A DNA stretch of 64,000 nt from contig NZ_FTMA01000001.1 in the NCBI RefSeq assembly GCF_900155985.1, positions 1,488,001 through 1,552,000 of the forward strand. Direction: 5' to 3'. Positions 1-8,468 of the stretch are shown piece after piece; the first letter of the stretch is position 1, and each line of letters begins with the position of its first letter. The DNA is from Maribacter ulvicola. GTDB lineage: Bacteria; Bacteroidota; Bacteroidia; Flavobacteriales; Flavobacteriaceae. The position numbers and the translations under genes were made by a program. Under the pieces are notes generated by a model. The model did not search any database and had not been told where the DNA came from. It was given only the letters and a program-made list of their open reading frames with translations.

Positions 1-299
1 CTGTGGTTACTTTTAGGGATAGTTACCCTGCCATGCAACCTACAGAAGGCAACAAGGCATTGCTGACAAAACTGAATAAGGTAAGTTTAGATTTAAGTCA
101 AGGTGAAGTTATAGCTTATGATCCTGGTAAAAGAGGTGCGGCAGATACTTCTTTTGTGGCGGAATATGTAGATTGTCTAGATGGTTTAGGTACTATGGGA
201 TCTAACGCTCACACACCTGAAGAAACGGTAAATCTAAATACCATAGAAGCATTGACGAAAAGAACGGCACTATTAATTTATAGATTGATAAATGAGTAA
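1..299 (+). CDS. M20-family metallopeptidase, C-terminal end (partial)
   Basis: The reading frame is open from the left edge of the window and stops at TAA 297-299, so only about the last 98 residues are present and the true start lies upstream. The tail carries the pattern GKRGAADTSF followed by DGLGTMGSNAHTPEETVN, which is typical of the C-terminal catalytic half of M20/M25/M40 zinc peptidases of the glutamate carboxypeptidase type; the late His in SNAHTPEE matches the conserved metal or substrate His of that family. The next gene overlaps its end by 8 bp, which suggests translational coupling. The exact substrate cannot be judged from this fragment. Confidence 0.8.
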   Translation, partial: VVTFRDSYPAMQPTEGNKALLTKLNKVSLDLSQGEVIAYDPGKRGAADTSFVAEYVDCLDGLGTMGSNAHTPEETVNLNTIEALTKRTALLIYRLINE

Positions 300-1077
300 T
301 ATAAAAACATTAAAAGCAGGAGACCATCAAGTTAAAATAGAAGCAGGCGAGCTAGTAGGGTACCAAGTTTCTGGTCATGAGTATATGCATAAAAAGGGGA
401 ACCCTGGCTGGCGTAACGTAGATACGGAAATGTTTCCGTTGATAGGGCCAACCAACGAAGCGGATTTTAAAGTGAACACCCCAAAAGGATTTGCAACGCA
501 AGATCAACATGGTCTTTTACGTGAAATGGATTATGTGTTGGCGGATAGCAGTAAAAGTAAAGCGGTTTTTTCTAAAAAATACCTTGCAAATACAGAAGTG
601 CTGAATTCCAAGTTTCCGGCCAAATCTACTGCTGAAAAATTAAGTTGGCCCTACGATTTCGAGTTTGTAAAAACTTTTGAATTGATAGATAACTCATTAG
701 AAATTACATTTTCCATTTCTGGTGAAGAAGGTATGCCGTTTATGTTAGGCTATCATCCTGCATTTATGCTACACACCAAAGATGCTGTGATATCAACAGG
801 CAATCAAGATATAACCATTCCTGAAGTAATGGCAGTAGGTAATAGAGCATTGCAAATACCAAAAACAGATAGTATTACGTTAAAGGATGAAAAATCAATT
901 CAAATAACCTCTGAAGGTTTTAGTCACTTTATGCTTTGGACAGAGGTGCCAAATATGGTCTGTATAGAACCAATCACTTTTTATCCGTATGCCGTAGCAC
1001 AAGAAAATTTGGCGGAAGGTTTTACGGTTTTAAAAGATGAACCTGCAATATTTAAGGTGGTGTTAAAGTCTTTGTAA
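292..1077 (+). CDS. aldose 1-epimerase family protein
   Basis: A 261-residue cytoplasmic protein without a signal peptide. Motifs of the galactose mutarotase-like superfamily are visible: QHGLLRE near residue 73 (substrate-binding His), GYHPAF near residue 158 (catalytic His region) and CIEP near residue 224 (catalytic Glu region). The family interconverts alpha and beta anomers of aldoses, or binds hexose-6-phosphates. The ATG at 292 overlaps the upstream peptidase stop, so the two genes are probably co-transcribed. The family assignment is firm, but the sugar specificity is unknown. Confidence 0.88.
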   Translation: MSNIKTLKAGDHQVKIEAGELVGYQVSGHEYMHKKGNPGWRNVDTEMFPLIGPTNEADFKVNTPKGFATQDQHGLLREMDYVLADSSKSKAVFSKKYLANTEVLNSKFPAKSTAEKLSWPYDFEFVKTFELIDNSLEITFSISGEEGMPFMLGYHPAFMLHTKDAVISTGNQDITIPEVMAVGNRALQIPKTDSITLKDEKSIQITSEGFSHFMLWTEVPNMVCIEPITFYPYAVAQENLAEGFTVLKDEPAIFKVVLKSL

Positions 1078-1104
1078 GTAAGGTTTATAGCCAAAATAGG
1101 GTGT

Positions 1105-1878
1105 ATGTGTTATGATGTAAAAACCAGCTTAGAGGCGCAGTTGAAAAGGGCAAAACGGAATCAAGATTTAAAAGCGATCGAAGAGATTGTTGAAAAATTG
1201 GGGCCGTTGACCAATTTACCGCTTCACCATGCGTCTGGGTTTTCGCATCCAGAAGTGTTGGTGTATACCAATGAAGACCCATTTTATCCTATTGTCGCCA
1301 CTTGGGGGTTGATTCCCTATTGGGTGAATACGGTTGAGCAACAAAAGAAAATTTGGAACAGTACCTTAAACGCACGGGTAGAAACTATTTTTGAGAAACC
1401 CGCTTTTAGAGCTGCCGCCAATGAGAGACGTTGCATTCTTTATGTGGACGGTTTTTACGAGCATCATCATTTTAATAAGAATACCTATCCATTTTTTATT
1501 CATCGAAAAGATAAACAACCTTTAGCGTTGGCTGCATTATGGTCTAAATGGATACACCCTGAACATGGCGGTACCATGAATTCTTTTTCAATTGTAACCA
1601 CTACAGGTAATGGTATGATGGCTAAAATTCATAACAATCCTAAATTGCAAGAACCGCGTATGCCATTAATGCTCTCTAAAGATATGGAAGAGCAGTGGTT
1701 ATCTCAAAACGTCGACTTTGAAAAGGAATTGCCTGCGCTGTTCAATACAGATAATAATGTAGAATTACAGGCACATACGGTGGGTAAACTACGCGGTAAA
1801 ACCTATGGGGGCAATATCGCTTCAATTTCAGATGAAGTAGTTTATACAGAATTGGAGTCAGAAGAACTTAATTTTTGA
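1105..1878 (+). CDS. SOS response-associated peptidase (SRAP/YedK/HMCES family)
   Basis: A 257-residue protein of the SRAP family, which crosslinks covalently to abasic sites in single-stranded DNA. The start at 1105 is fixed by catalysis, because the nucleophilic Cys must be residue 2 (the protein begins Met-Cys-Tyr). Other family landmarks are NARVET at residues 89-94 (conserved Asn), DGFYEH with Glu119, and His176 in AKIHNNP followed by RMPLML. Bacterial YedK is about 222 residues, so this copy is slightly longer. It is followed 3 bp later by a TfoX-N gene, probably in the same transcript. Confidence 0.93.
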   Translation: MCYDVKTSLEAQLKRAKRNQDLKAIEEIVEKLGPLTNLPLHHASGFSHPEVLVYTNEDPFYPIVATWGLIPYWVNTVEQQKKIWNSTLNARVETIFEKPAFRAAANERRCILYVDGFYEHHHFNKNTYPFFIHRKDKQPLALAALWSKWIHPEHGGTMNSFSIVTTTGNGMMAKIHNNPKLQEPRMPLMLSKDMEEQWLSQNVDFEKELPALFNTDNNVELQAHTVGKLRGKTYGGNIASISDEVVYTELESEELNF

Positions 1879-1881
1879 TCT

Positions 1882-2226
1882 ATGGCATATAGCGAGTATT
1901 TAGTAGATAGGGTAAGACTTCGCTTAAAAGGCAAAGGCGAATTGGAGGAGAAGAAAATGATGGGCGGACTCATTTTTATGGTCAATGGTAAAATGTGCAT
2001 TGGTATCATGTTCAATAAAAAAAGCAAAGAAGATAAATTGATGGTACGCGTCGGTCAACTCAACTATGAAGAACTGCTAAATAAGCCAGGTAGCAAACCA
2101 ATGGACTTTACGGGTAAACCTTTACGTGGTTTTTTGTTTGTTGGTCCTGACGGATTTGACACTGAAGATGATCTAGATTTTTGGGTAAACAAAGCTTTGG
2201 AATTCAACCAACTGATAAATGCATAA
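1882..2226 (+). CDS. TfoX N-terminal domain protein
   Basis: A 114-residue protein with the TfoX-N fold pattern: KKMMGGLIFMVNGKMCIGI at residues 25-43, then MVRVG and a GRPL-like turn (TGKPLRGFLFV). Full-length TfoX in gamma-proteobacteria regulates competence, but short stand-alone TfoX-N proteins like this one are widespread and mostly uncharacterised, so no competence role is inferred. The gene starts 3 bp after the SRAP gene and is likely co-transcribed with it. Confidence 0.85.
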   Translation: MAYSEYLVDRVRLRLKGKGELEEKKMMGGLIFMVNGKMCIGIMFNKKSKEDKLMVRVGQLNYEELLNKPGSKPMDFTGKPLRGFLFVGPDGFDTEDDLDFWVNKALEFNQLINA

Positions 2227-2281
2227 AGTAATGATTTTAAAATCTGCTTTCCATGCCCTTTAGAATGATTAAATTTACCAA

Positions 2282-4018
2282 GTGAAAAACATATTCCCTT
2301 TTTTGATATGGGTTTCAACCTATAAAAAAGCTTACTTCATAAAAGATTTGTTAGCTGGTCTTACCGTGGGTATAGTATTGGTGCCACAAGGCATGGCGTA
2401 TGCAATGATTGCGGGGCTTCCGCCGGTTCACGGACTTTACGCCTCATTATTACCTATACTTATATATGCCTTTTTAGGTACCTCAAGGATAATAGCTGTT
2501 GGTCCTGTTGCAATGGATTCGCTATTGGTAGCTGTTGGTTTAGGAACGTTGACAATTACAGGTGTAGAAAATTACATTGCAATGGTTGTTTTACTCACCT
2601 TAATGGTGGGTGTAATTCAGTTTATTCTAGGTGTGTTTCGCATGGGGTTTTTGGTCAATTTTCTTTCTAAACCGGTCATTAGTGGTTTTACCTCAGCGGC
2701 AGCGATAATTATTGTTCTAAGTCAGCTGAAGCATCTGTTAGGTGTTTCTGTAGCAGGAAGTAATAAAATCTACGAGACCGTATTTAACCTCTTTGCTAAA
2801 CTAGGCGAAATCAATGGGGTAGATTTTAGTATTGGTTTGGTTGGTATAGGTTTATTATTGGGTTTTAAAAAATGGAGCAGAAATATACCCGGAATTTTGA
2901 TAATAGTAGTGTTGGGAATATTGGCTGTATATTTATTTCAGCTAGATGTTTATGGCATTAAACTGGTAGGTGAGGTTTCTAGCGGATTTCCGTCTTTTAT
3001 AATGCCAACATTAGAAGTTCAAGACCTGAAGTTATTGGCGCCAATTGCCATTGCATTAGCATTGGTGGGGTATTTAGAAGCTATTTCTATTGGTAAGGCT
3101 ATTGAAGATAAAACGGGTGAAGATACTATAGATGCCAATCAAGAATTAATAGCTATCGGTTCTTCAAATATTGTAGGGTCTTTTTTTCAAGGCTATCCGG
3201 TAACGGCAAGTTTTTCTAGATCGGCAATTAGTTATGAAGCTGGTACCAAAACCAATTTATCGGCAATTTTCAGTGTTATTCTCGTTGTATTGACCTTATT
3301 GTTTTTAACCCCCTTATTTCAATATTTGCCCAATGCTATTTTAGCAAGCATCATTATGGTATCAGTGGTGAAACTTATAGATATAGCGTACTTTAAATAT
3401 CTATGGCTTAATCGAAAAGATGAGTTCGTTATTATGCTGATTACGTTTGTAATAACGCTGTTTGTAGGTATTACGTTAGGTATTCTAATAGGTGTTTTGT
3501 GTTCTTTATTGTTGATGGTGTATAGAACATCCAAACCACATTTTGTAGAGATAGGCAATATAGGGAACTCTGATTATTACAAAAATGTTATTCGTTTTGC
3601 AGATGAGGTGGTGGTGCGTAAGGATCTATTGATCGTTAGATTTGATTCGCAATTGTATTTTGGTAATTCTGCTTTTTTTAAAAAGCAGTTATTAAAGCAT
3701 ATTAGGTCAAAAGGACCTCAGTTAAAAGGTATTATTTTGAATGCGGAATCTATCAATTATATAGATGCTACTGCGGCAGATATGCTGACAAAATTAATAC
3801 ATGATATCCGTGAAAGAGGGCTTCAGTTCTACATTGCAGGAGCTATTGGTCCTACGCGAGATATCATTTTTAATACGGGAATCATTAAAGAATTGCAGCG
3901 AGAATTTTTGTTTGTAAAAACGAAAGAAGCCGTAGATTTTTTTGATGACCCTAATGAGGTATCATTACTAGCGGCAAAAGTAGCTTACGAAAATAGTAGA
4001 ATGGCAAAAATGAAATAA
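2282..4018 (+). CDS. SulP family inorganic anion transporter with STAS domain
   Basis: A 578-residue inner-membrane transporter. The N-terminal SulP signature (DLLAGLTVGIVLVPQGMAYA, residues 22-41) is followed by PPVHGLYASLLP and about 10-12 hydrophobic segments to about residue 420. A cytoplasmic STAS domain then covers about residues 430-555 (LYFGNSAFFKKQ, INYIDATAADML). SulP proteins move sulfate, bicarbonate or other anions. The GTG at 2282 is the chosen start; it lies just upstream of the amphipathic N-terminus typical of the family. The next gene processes persulfide to sulfite and thiosulfate, so a role in exporting or importing sulfur oxyanions is reasonable but inferred. Confidence 0.92.
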   Translation: MKNIFPFLIWVSTYKKAYFIKDLLAGLTVGIVLVPQGMAYAMIAGLPPVHGLYASLLPILIYAFLGTSRIIAVGPVAMDSLLVAVGLGTLTITGVENYIAMVVLLTLMVGVIQFILGVFRMGFLVNFLSKPVISGFTSAAAIIIVLSQLKHLLGVSVAGSNKIYETVFNLFAKLGEINGVDFSIGLVGIGLLLGFKKWSRNIPGILIIVVLGILAVYLFQLDVYGIKLVGEVSSGFPSFIMPTLEVQDLKLLAPIAIALALVGYLEAISIGKAIEDKTGEDTIDANQELIAIGSSNIVGSFFQGYPVTASFSRSAISYEAGTKTNLSAIFSVILVVLTLLFLTPLFQYLPNAILASIIMVSVVKLIDIAYFKYLWLNRKDEFVIMLITFVITLFVGITLGILIGVLCSLLLMVYRTSKPHFVEIGNIGNSDYYKNVIRFADEVVVRKDLLIVRFDSQLYFGNSAFFKKQLLKHIRSKGPQLKGIILNAESINYIDATAADMLTKLIHDIRERGLQFYIAGAIGPTRDIIFNTGIIKELQREFLFVKTKEAVDFFDDPNEVSLLAAKVAYENSRMAKMK

Positions 4019-4089
4019 AGCCAATAAGAAATAATTCTTGTATCTTAAAGGTACATAAGCAGATTAAAATAAGTATTAAATAGAGACGT

Positions 4090-5499
4090 ATGAACATAGA
4101 ACAGATATATACAGGTTGTTTGGCTCAAGGAGCATATTATATTGAGAGTGATGGTGAAGTGGCAATAATTGATCCGTTAAGAGAGGTGAGTCCGTATGTG
4201 AAAAGAGCTGAAAACGATAATGCCAAAATCAAGTATATATTTGAAACCCATTTTCATGCAGATTTTGTTAGTGGTCATGTAACCCTATCAAAAGAAACCG
4301 GAGCTCCTATTATCTACGGTCCAACAGCAAACCCAACTTTTGATGCTATTATAGCCCAGGACGGACAAGAATTTAAATTGGGTAAAATTACTTTTAAAGT
4401 GCTTCATACACCTGGGCATACTATGGAAAGTACAACTTATTTATTGCGTGATGAAAATGGTAAAGACCATGCAATTTTCTCTGGTGACACCTTGTTTTTA
4501 GGTGATGTAGGTAGACCGGATCTAGCACAGAAATCTGCAGATATGACCCAAGAGCAATTAGCAGGTACTTTGTTTGATAGTTTACGTACTAAAATAATGC
4601 CTCTGGCTGATGATATTACCGTATACCCAGCGCATGGTGCCGGTTCTGCATGTGGTAAGAATATGATGAAGGAAACAGTGGATACCTTAGGCAATCAGAA
4701 AAATATGAATTATGCTCTTAGGGCAGATATGACCAAAGAGGAGTTTGTAAAAGAGGTAACCGATGGTTTATTACCACCACCAAAATATTTTCCTTTAAAC
4801 GTAAAGATGAATAAGGAGGGGTATGAGGATATTGACGATGTGCTTAGTCGTGGTAATGTTGAATTATCTCCAGATGAATTTGAAAAAGCGGCAAATGATA
4901 CCGAAGCTTTGGTATTGGATGTAAGACACCAAGATGAATTTGTAAAAGGTCATATTCCGAGATCAATTTTTATAGGTCTTAATGGTGATTTTGCTCCTTG
5001 GGTGGGCGATTTAATTGCCGATACCAAACAACCATTATTATTGGTAATTCCAGAAGGTAAAGAGGAGGAAGCCGTTACCAGATTGTCTCGGGTAGGTTTT
5101 GATGCCGCCATAGGATATTTAAAAGGCGGAATTGATGCTTGGAAGGCGGCAGGCAAAGAGATAGATCAAATAGCTTCTATTACTTCATCTGAAGCCAAAG
5201 ACCTAATCGATAAAGGTAATGTTGGTATTTTTGATGTTCGTAAAGATGGAGAATACCAAAGTGAACATTTGGTAGGTGCCGTTCATACTCCTTTGAGCGA
5301 ACTGAATAAACATTTGTCTGAATTTCCTGATAAGGGAGAATTTTTAGTGCATTGTGCTGGCGGATATCGTTCTGTAATAGCATCGTCAATTTTGAAAAGT
5401 AGAGGAATTCACAATCTAATTGATGTAAAAGGCGGATATGGAGCACTTAAAAATGAAGATTTAGAGAAGACAGATTTCGTTTGTCCTACAACCTTATAA
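4090..5499 (+). CDS. persulfide dioxygenase-rhodanese fusion (CstB/ETHE1-like MBL fold protein)
   Basis: A 469-residue cytoplasmic protein. The metallo-beta-lactamase domain (about 1-240) has His54, His56, Asp58 and His63 in THFHADFVSGH, His110 in HTPGHT, Asp133 in SGDTLF and His182 in YPAHGAG, the ligand set of ETHE1-type mononuclear iron persulfide dioxygenases. Two rhodanese domains follow. The first (about 262-355) has no active-site Cys (LLLVIPEG replaces the loop). The second (about 365-465) has Cys422 in VHCAGGYRS and should be active. The layout matches CstB, which converts persulfides to thiosulfate during sulfide detoxification. The upstream SulP transporter may move the product. 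Confidence 0.92.
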   Translation: MNIEQIYTGCLAQGAYYIESDGEVAIIDPLREVSPYVKRAENDNAKIKYIFETHFHADFVSGHVTLSKETGAPIIYGPTANPTFDAIIAQDGQEFKLGKITFKVLHTPGHTMESTTYLLRDENGKDHAIFSGDTLFLGDVGRPDLAQKSADMTQEQLAGTLFDSLRTKIMPLADDITVYPAHGAGSACGKNMMKETVDTLGNQKNMNYALRADMTKEEFVKEVTDGLLPPPKYFPLNVKMNKEGYEDIDDVLSRGNVELSPDEFEKAANDTEALVLDVRHQDEFVKGHIPRSIFIGLNGDFAPWVGDLIADTKQPLLLVIPEGKEEEAVTRLSRVGFDAAIGYLKGGIDAWKAAGKEIDQIASITSSEAKDLIDKGNVGIFDVRKDGEYQSEHLVGAVHTPLSELNKHLSEFPDKGEFLVHCAGGYRSVIASSILKSRGIHNLIDVKGGYGALKNEDLEKTDFVCPTTL

Positions 5500-5508
5500 C
5501 CACTTCAA

Positions 5509-6873
5509 TTATAATGCAAATATAGCTGTAGGATTTTTTCTTATATAGCTTTCTACAATACGCTGGGTTTCCAGCGTATTTTTTTGTGGTGTAATGAACA
5601 TCTCTAAGTCCGCCATATCTTCAATGGCTACTTCGGTAGGAGCAAATCCGTAACCGGCATAATTATTCTCTCTAATAACCACAAATCCGTTTTCATCTAA
5701 AGTTCTTCCATTGGTTTTTATAACCATAGTAGCGGCAACGTCTTTTATACTTTGTAATGCTTCTTGAACCCGTTGGTTGTATGCTGCTACCATTTCTAGG
5801 TCAGAACAAATACCAATACATTGTTTTATTTTATAGTGAGAACAAACGGCCACATTTTCTTGTAGATGGCAATACTTGGGGCAAAGCTCAAAAGTGCTGC
5901 AAAGGGTTTCTAAATATTGTCGGGCTTCGGTAGGACTATAGCAAATAGCAACCGGATTAGGTGTAGCCTTTATTTTATTGAACGCAAGGTGTATAATGCC
6001 GTTGCGGTCTTCATAAGTGAAAATTCCGTATTGCTGAATAGATCGTTTTTGTGCACTATTGTATTTAGGGTAGTGGTGTTTAATTTCTGCGGATTCTTTT
6101 AGTAAGGCAATAAGCTCATTACCGGTTTCCTCAAAATCTAGAGATGCCGTTTCGGCACAAAGGGTGATTTCTTTTGTTTTTTTATCATAAAAATGACCTA
6201 GCACTCTTTTTTTAATGTTCTTGGCTTTTCCCACATAAATAATTTTCCCTTTCTGATCTTTAAAATAATAAACGCCTGCTGTGGTAGGGAGTTTTAGATA
6301 TTCCTCTTTTGGTAATCCAGGAGGTAAGGTAGCTTCTTGAGATTTTGAATTCAAGAACTGTTTAAAAACGGTATCGGCATTTTCAGCCCTCAATAATTTA
6401 TGAAATAATAGAACGGTAGCGTGGGCATCGCCTCTGGCACGGTGTCTGTCGGTTAAGGGTATACCTAATGCGGCGGTTAATTTTCCTAAACTGTAAGAAT
6501 TATAGCCAGGTAATAACTTTCTTGATAAACGTACGGTGCATAATTTCTTTCTAGAGAAATCATGGCCTAGTAGTTTAAACTCGTTTTTGATGACATTGTA
6601 GTCAAAATTAACACTGTGCGCTACAAATATGGTGTCTTTGGTAATCTCTATAATCTGCGGAATCAGTTCTTCTAGTAGTGGAGCATCCCGTACCATATCA
6701 TTGTCTATTCCTGTGAGACCGGTAATAAAAGCTGGTATTTCACATTCCGGATTTACTAAAGATGTAAACTCATCTATGACTTCATGACCGTTATATTTGA
6801 ATACGGAAATTTCAGTAATACGATTACCTTTTATGCCGTTTCCGGTAGTTTCTATGTCAATTATCGTGTACAA
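5509..6873 (-). CDS. DnaQ-like exonuclease-GIY-YIG nuclease fusion
   Basis: A 454-residue protein. The N-terminal DEDDh 3'-5' exonuclease domain (about 1-165) shows IDIETTG (Asp and Glu metal ligands), AHSVNFDYNVI and HRARGDAHAT. A GIY-YIG domain (about 200-285) follows, with GVYYFKDQKGKIIYVGKA and KKRVLGHF, the same fold as the N-terminal nuclease of UvrC/Cho. The C-terminal 150 residues contain several Cys (FELCPKYCHL) and no motif I can name. The fusion is a recognised architecture in Bacteroidota and Actinobacteria, thought to act in DNA repair. The gene converges on the MBL-rhodanese gene with only 9 bp between stops and no clear terminator. Confidence 0.9.
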   Translation of the reverse strand: MYTIIDIETTGNGIKGNRITEISVFKYNGHEVIDEFTSLVNPECEIPAFITGLTGIDNDMVRDAPLLEELIPQIIEITKDTIFVAHSVNFDYNVIKNEFKLLGHDFSRKKLCTVRLSRKLLPGYNSYSLGKLTAALGIPLTDRHRARGDAHATVLLFHKLLRAENADTVFKQFLNSKSQEATLPPGLPKEEYLKLPTTAGVYYFKDQKGKIIYVGKAKNIKKRVLGHFYDKKTKEITLCAETASLDFEETGNELIALLKESAEIKHHYPKYNSAQKRSIQQYGIFTYEDRNGIIHLAFNKIKATPNPVAICYSPTEARQYLETLCSTFELCPKYCHLQENVAVCSHYKIKQCIGICSDLEMVAAYNQRVQEALQSIKDVAATMVIKTNGRTLDENGFVVIRENNYAGYGFAPTEVAIEDMADLEMFITPQKNTLETQRIVESYIRKNPTAIFAL

Positions 6874-7157
6874 AAAGAGAAGAATATAATTAGAGCTGCA
6901 AAGTTAGTAGAAAATGCAATACTAAATGGGTGTCCTCTTTGGGTTTAGGTTTTAAGAAGAAAGAATTGTTATTGAAGAGTATGTTAATAAAAAAAAGAAG
7001 TTATTCTTAATAAAAAATGGTAATAAAAGAAGAGTGTTCTATTTCAATGTTGAAAGGAACTGATTATGGTTTCAAACGCTTAATTAATAATAAGCGAATG
7101 TATTGATGAATTGTTGAAAATAACAATCAGGTCTAGAAAAATTAGAGGAAAGATGTC

Positions 7158-7382
7158 TTATTTGTGTTCAGTGGGGTCGATATTGTTCTTGGTAGTTGTG
7201 TTAAAATTATTGTCAGGTAATGTATTGTTGTTTAGCATGTTGTGTGTTATTGTTTTTGATGTATTATTACGTACAACATAGTCTGAAACAAGATCACAGT
7301 CCTTCCCGCAAGAAGATAAACTAAATAAAAAAATAATTGCAGATGCAGAGGCGAAAAAGGCTTTGGTAAGGTGAATTTTCAT
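7158..7382 (-). CDS. small putative lipoprotein
   Basis: A 74-residue product. It begins with a positively charged start (MKIHLTK), a hydrophobic core and the lipobox-like LSSC at residues 22-25 followed by GKDCD, so the mature protein would be about 50 residues attached at Cys25. The mature part is rich in Asn and Thr and shows no known domain. It stands alone, with the GIY-YIG fusion gene about 285 bp away on the right-to-left strand. Short lipoproteins are often lineage-specific; the signal peptide is the only real evidence that it is a gene. Confidence 0.5.
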   Translation of the reverse strand: MKIHLTKAFFASASAIIFLFSLSSCGKDCDLVSDYVVRNNTSKTITHNMLNNNTLPDNNFNTTTKNNIDPTEHK

Positions 7383-7492
7383 GTAGAGGTCAATAAATAT
7401 TATCTGGCTGTTTTGTTAGCGCTTTTCGAAAATATTTAAACTTTATTCGTTAACGATGAAAAGTTTATTTTATTCGATGAAATGCATCAAAA

Positions 7493-7519
7493 TGTTATCA
7501 ACATGTAGTGTTGATAACA
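7493..7519. repeat. perfect 11-bp inverted repeat
   Basis: TGTTATCAACA (7493-7503) and its exact complement TGTTGATAACA (7509-7519) flank a 5-base centre, TGTAG. GCAT and ATGC lie further out at 7484-7487 and 7521-7524. No T-run follows, so it does not look like a terminator. It could be an operator or a cruciform-forming site. Confidence 0.7.
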
Positions 7520-7904
7520 AATGCAATTATGTTGATTAATATATGAACTTATGTAGTATATAATGATGTTTGAATTTATATAGAATAAAGAAAATTAAGC
7601 GCTTTATTTTCGTTGCTATTTTATTTTCGTTAATTCTAATTGAGAATTTCTATTATAAGATTGGTCAATGCATATAAGGTTTGGTCATTACCTAAATCTC
7701 TTTGACTTTGGTATGTATGATGAAATTTTTAATTGCCTAGCATCTAAACAATACCCGATTATGCTTGTTTGTTACTTGGTGAATGTGGGTGTGGTGTGCG
7801 ATACGTATTTACAAAAAAATAATTTTCGAAATATTACAATGAATTTAAAGTTACCTTGATGTTAGGGTAAACTTGAACTGCATAAAAGAATGCATCTTTG
7901 TAGC

Positions 7905-7968
7905 GAGTTTAGAGTAAGTTTGAGTTAGTTGAATAACCGATATATTGTTAAAATGTATCGGTTTTTTT
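7905..7968 (+). ncRNA. candidate short RNA
   Basis: TTG at 7873-7875, a 17-bp spacer and CATCTTTG at 7893-7900 resemble the Bacteroidota promoter (TTG, 17-20 bp, TAnnTTTG). A 12-bp hairpin ending in a T-run (7935-7968) lies only about 30 bp downstream of the predicted start. No open reading frame fits between them, so the likely product is an RNA of about 60 nucleotides. No known RNA family is recognised. Confidence 0.3.
7935..7968 (+). terminator. intrinsic terminator
   Basis: Stem AACCGATATATT (7935-7946) pairs with AATGTATCGGTT (7952-7963), with one G-T pair and a 5-base loop, followed by a run of T. No annotated plus-strand protein gene ends here, which is the main reason to suspect a small RNA. 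Confidence 0.75.
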
Positions 7969-8012
7969 AATCCAAGTATTTGGCAAAAAGTAGTTGTAGG
8001 TATGACGAAATT

Positions 8013-8243
8013 CTAAAGCGTTACTTTAATTTCGTTGATCTTAAAAACTTGAATCCTCAAAAGGTTTTGAAAAATACGAACTATTTTTTCTTGGTTGTTT
8101 TCAGGTATACGACCTCCTATAATCCAATTTTTCTTAGCGAACTTAGTGCTTTCCAAATTAAACTCAGACATTAATAGCTGTAATGCTTCTTCTCGAGTTT
8201 CGTCGTTCATTTTACTGAACATTTGTTTGATATTTTCGGTCAT
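8013..8243 (-). CDS. small conserved-looking protein of unknown function
   Basis: A 76-residue soluble protein beginning MTENIKQMFSKMNDETREEA and containing the polar-hydrophobic pattern EFNLES and NWIIGGRIP. The composition is that of a real helical protein rather than a chance frame, and the first 60 residues look well structured. No domain is recognised. Its neighbours do not indicate a role: the phosphatase fusion diverges from it 225 bp away, and an intrinsic terminator facing the other way lies just past its stop. Confidence 0.55.
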   Translation of the reverse strand: MTENIKQMFSKMNDETREEALQLLMSEFNLESTKFAKKNWIIGGRIPENNQEKIVRIFQNLLRIQVFKINEIKVTL

Positions 8244-8468
8244 TGGTGGTTATGGTAGATGATCAAAAATAAATAAAAAAGTGTTTCAATCAGATAAAAT
8301 TTGTAAATAGATATCAGTAAATTGACAACAACTTAATCTTTAATTCACTTTAATTTAAATTTAAATTGATTTTTAGATAGCATATTTGTGGTCCGTAGAA
8401 ACCTTTAATAGTAAAATAATACTTGAAGCTTTTTACACTTAATTTTCCATTTTTAAAATAATTAATTT

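Larger units (their letters stand above)
7383..8012. other. gene-poor intergenic stretch
   Basis: No convincing protein gene is visible in these 630 bases. The stretch holds a perfect 11-bp inverted repeat (7493-7519) and, further right, a promoter-like sequence followed closely by an intrinsic terminator (7873-7968). It also contains loosely repeated ATTTTCGTT and TTTATTCG words around 7440-7480 and 7605-7635. Confidence 0.6.

Noticed and set aside
7668-7859. 63-codon plus-strand frame in the gene-poor stretch
   Set aside because: No domain or signal pattern, no promoter at the right distance, odd composition; likely chance.
8345-8388. TCACTTTA upstream of the phosphatase fusion as a regulon site
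   Set aside because: The spacing to CATATTTG is 36 bp rather than 38, and there is no second half-site.
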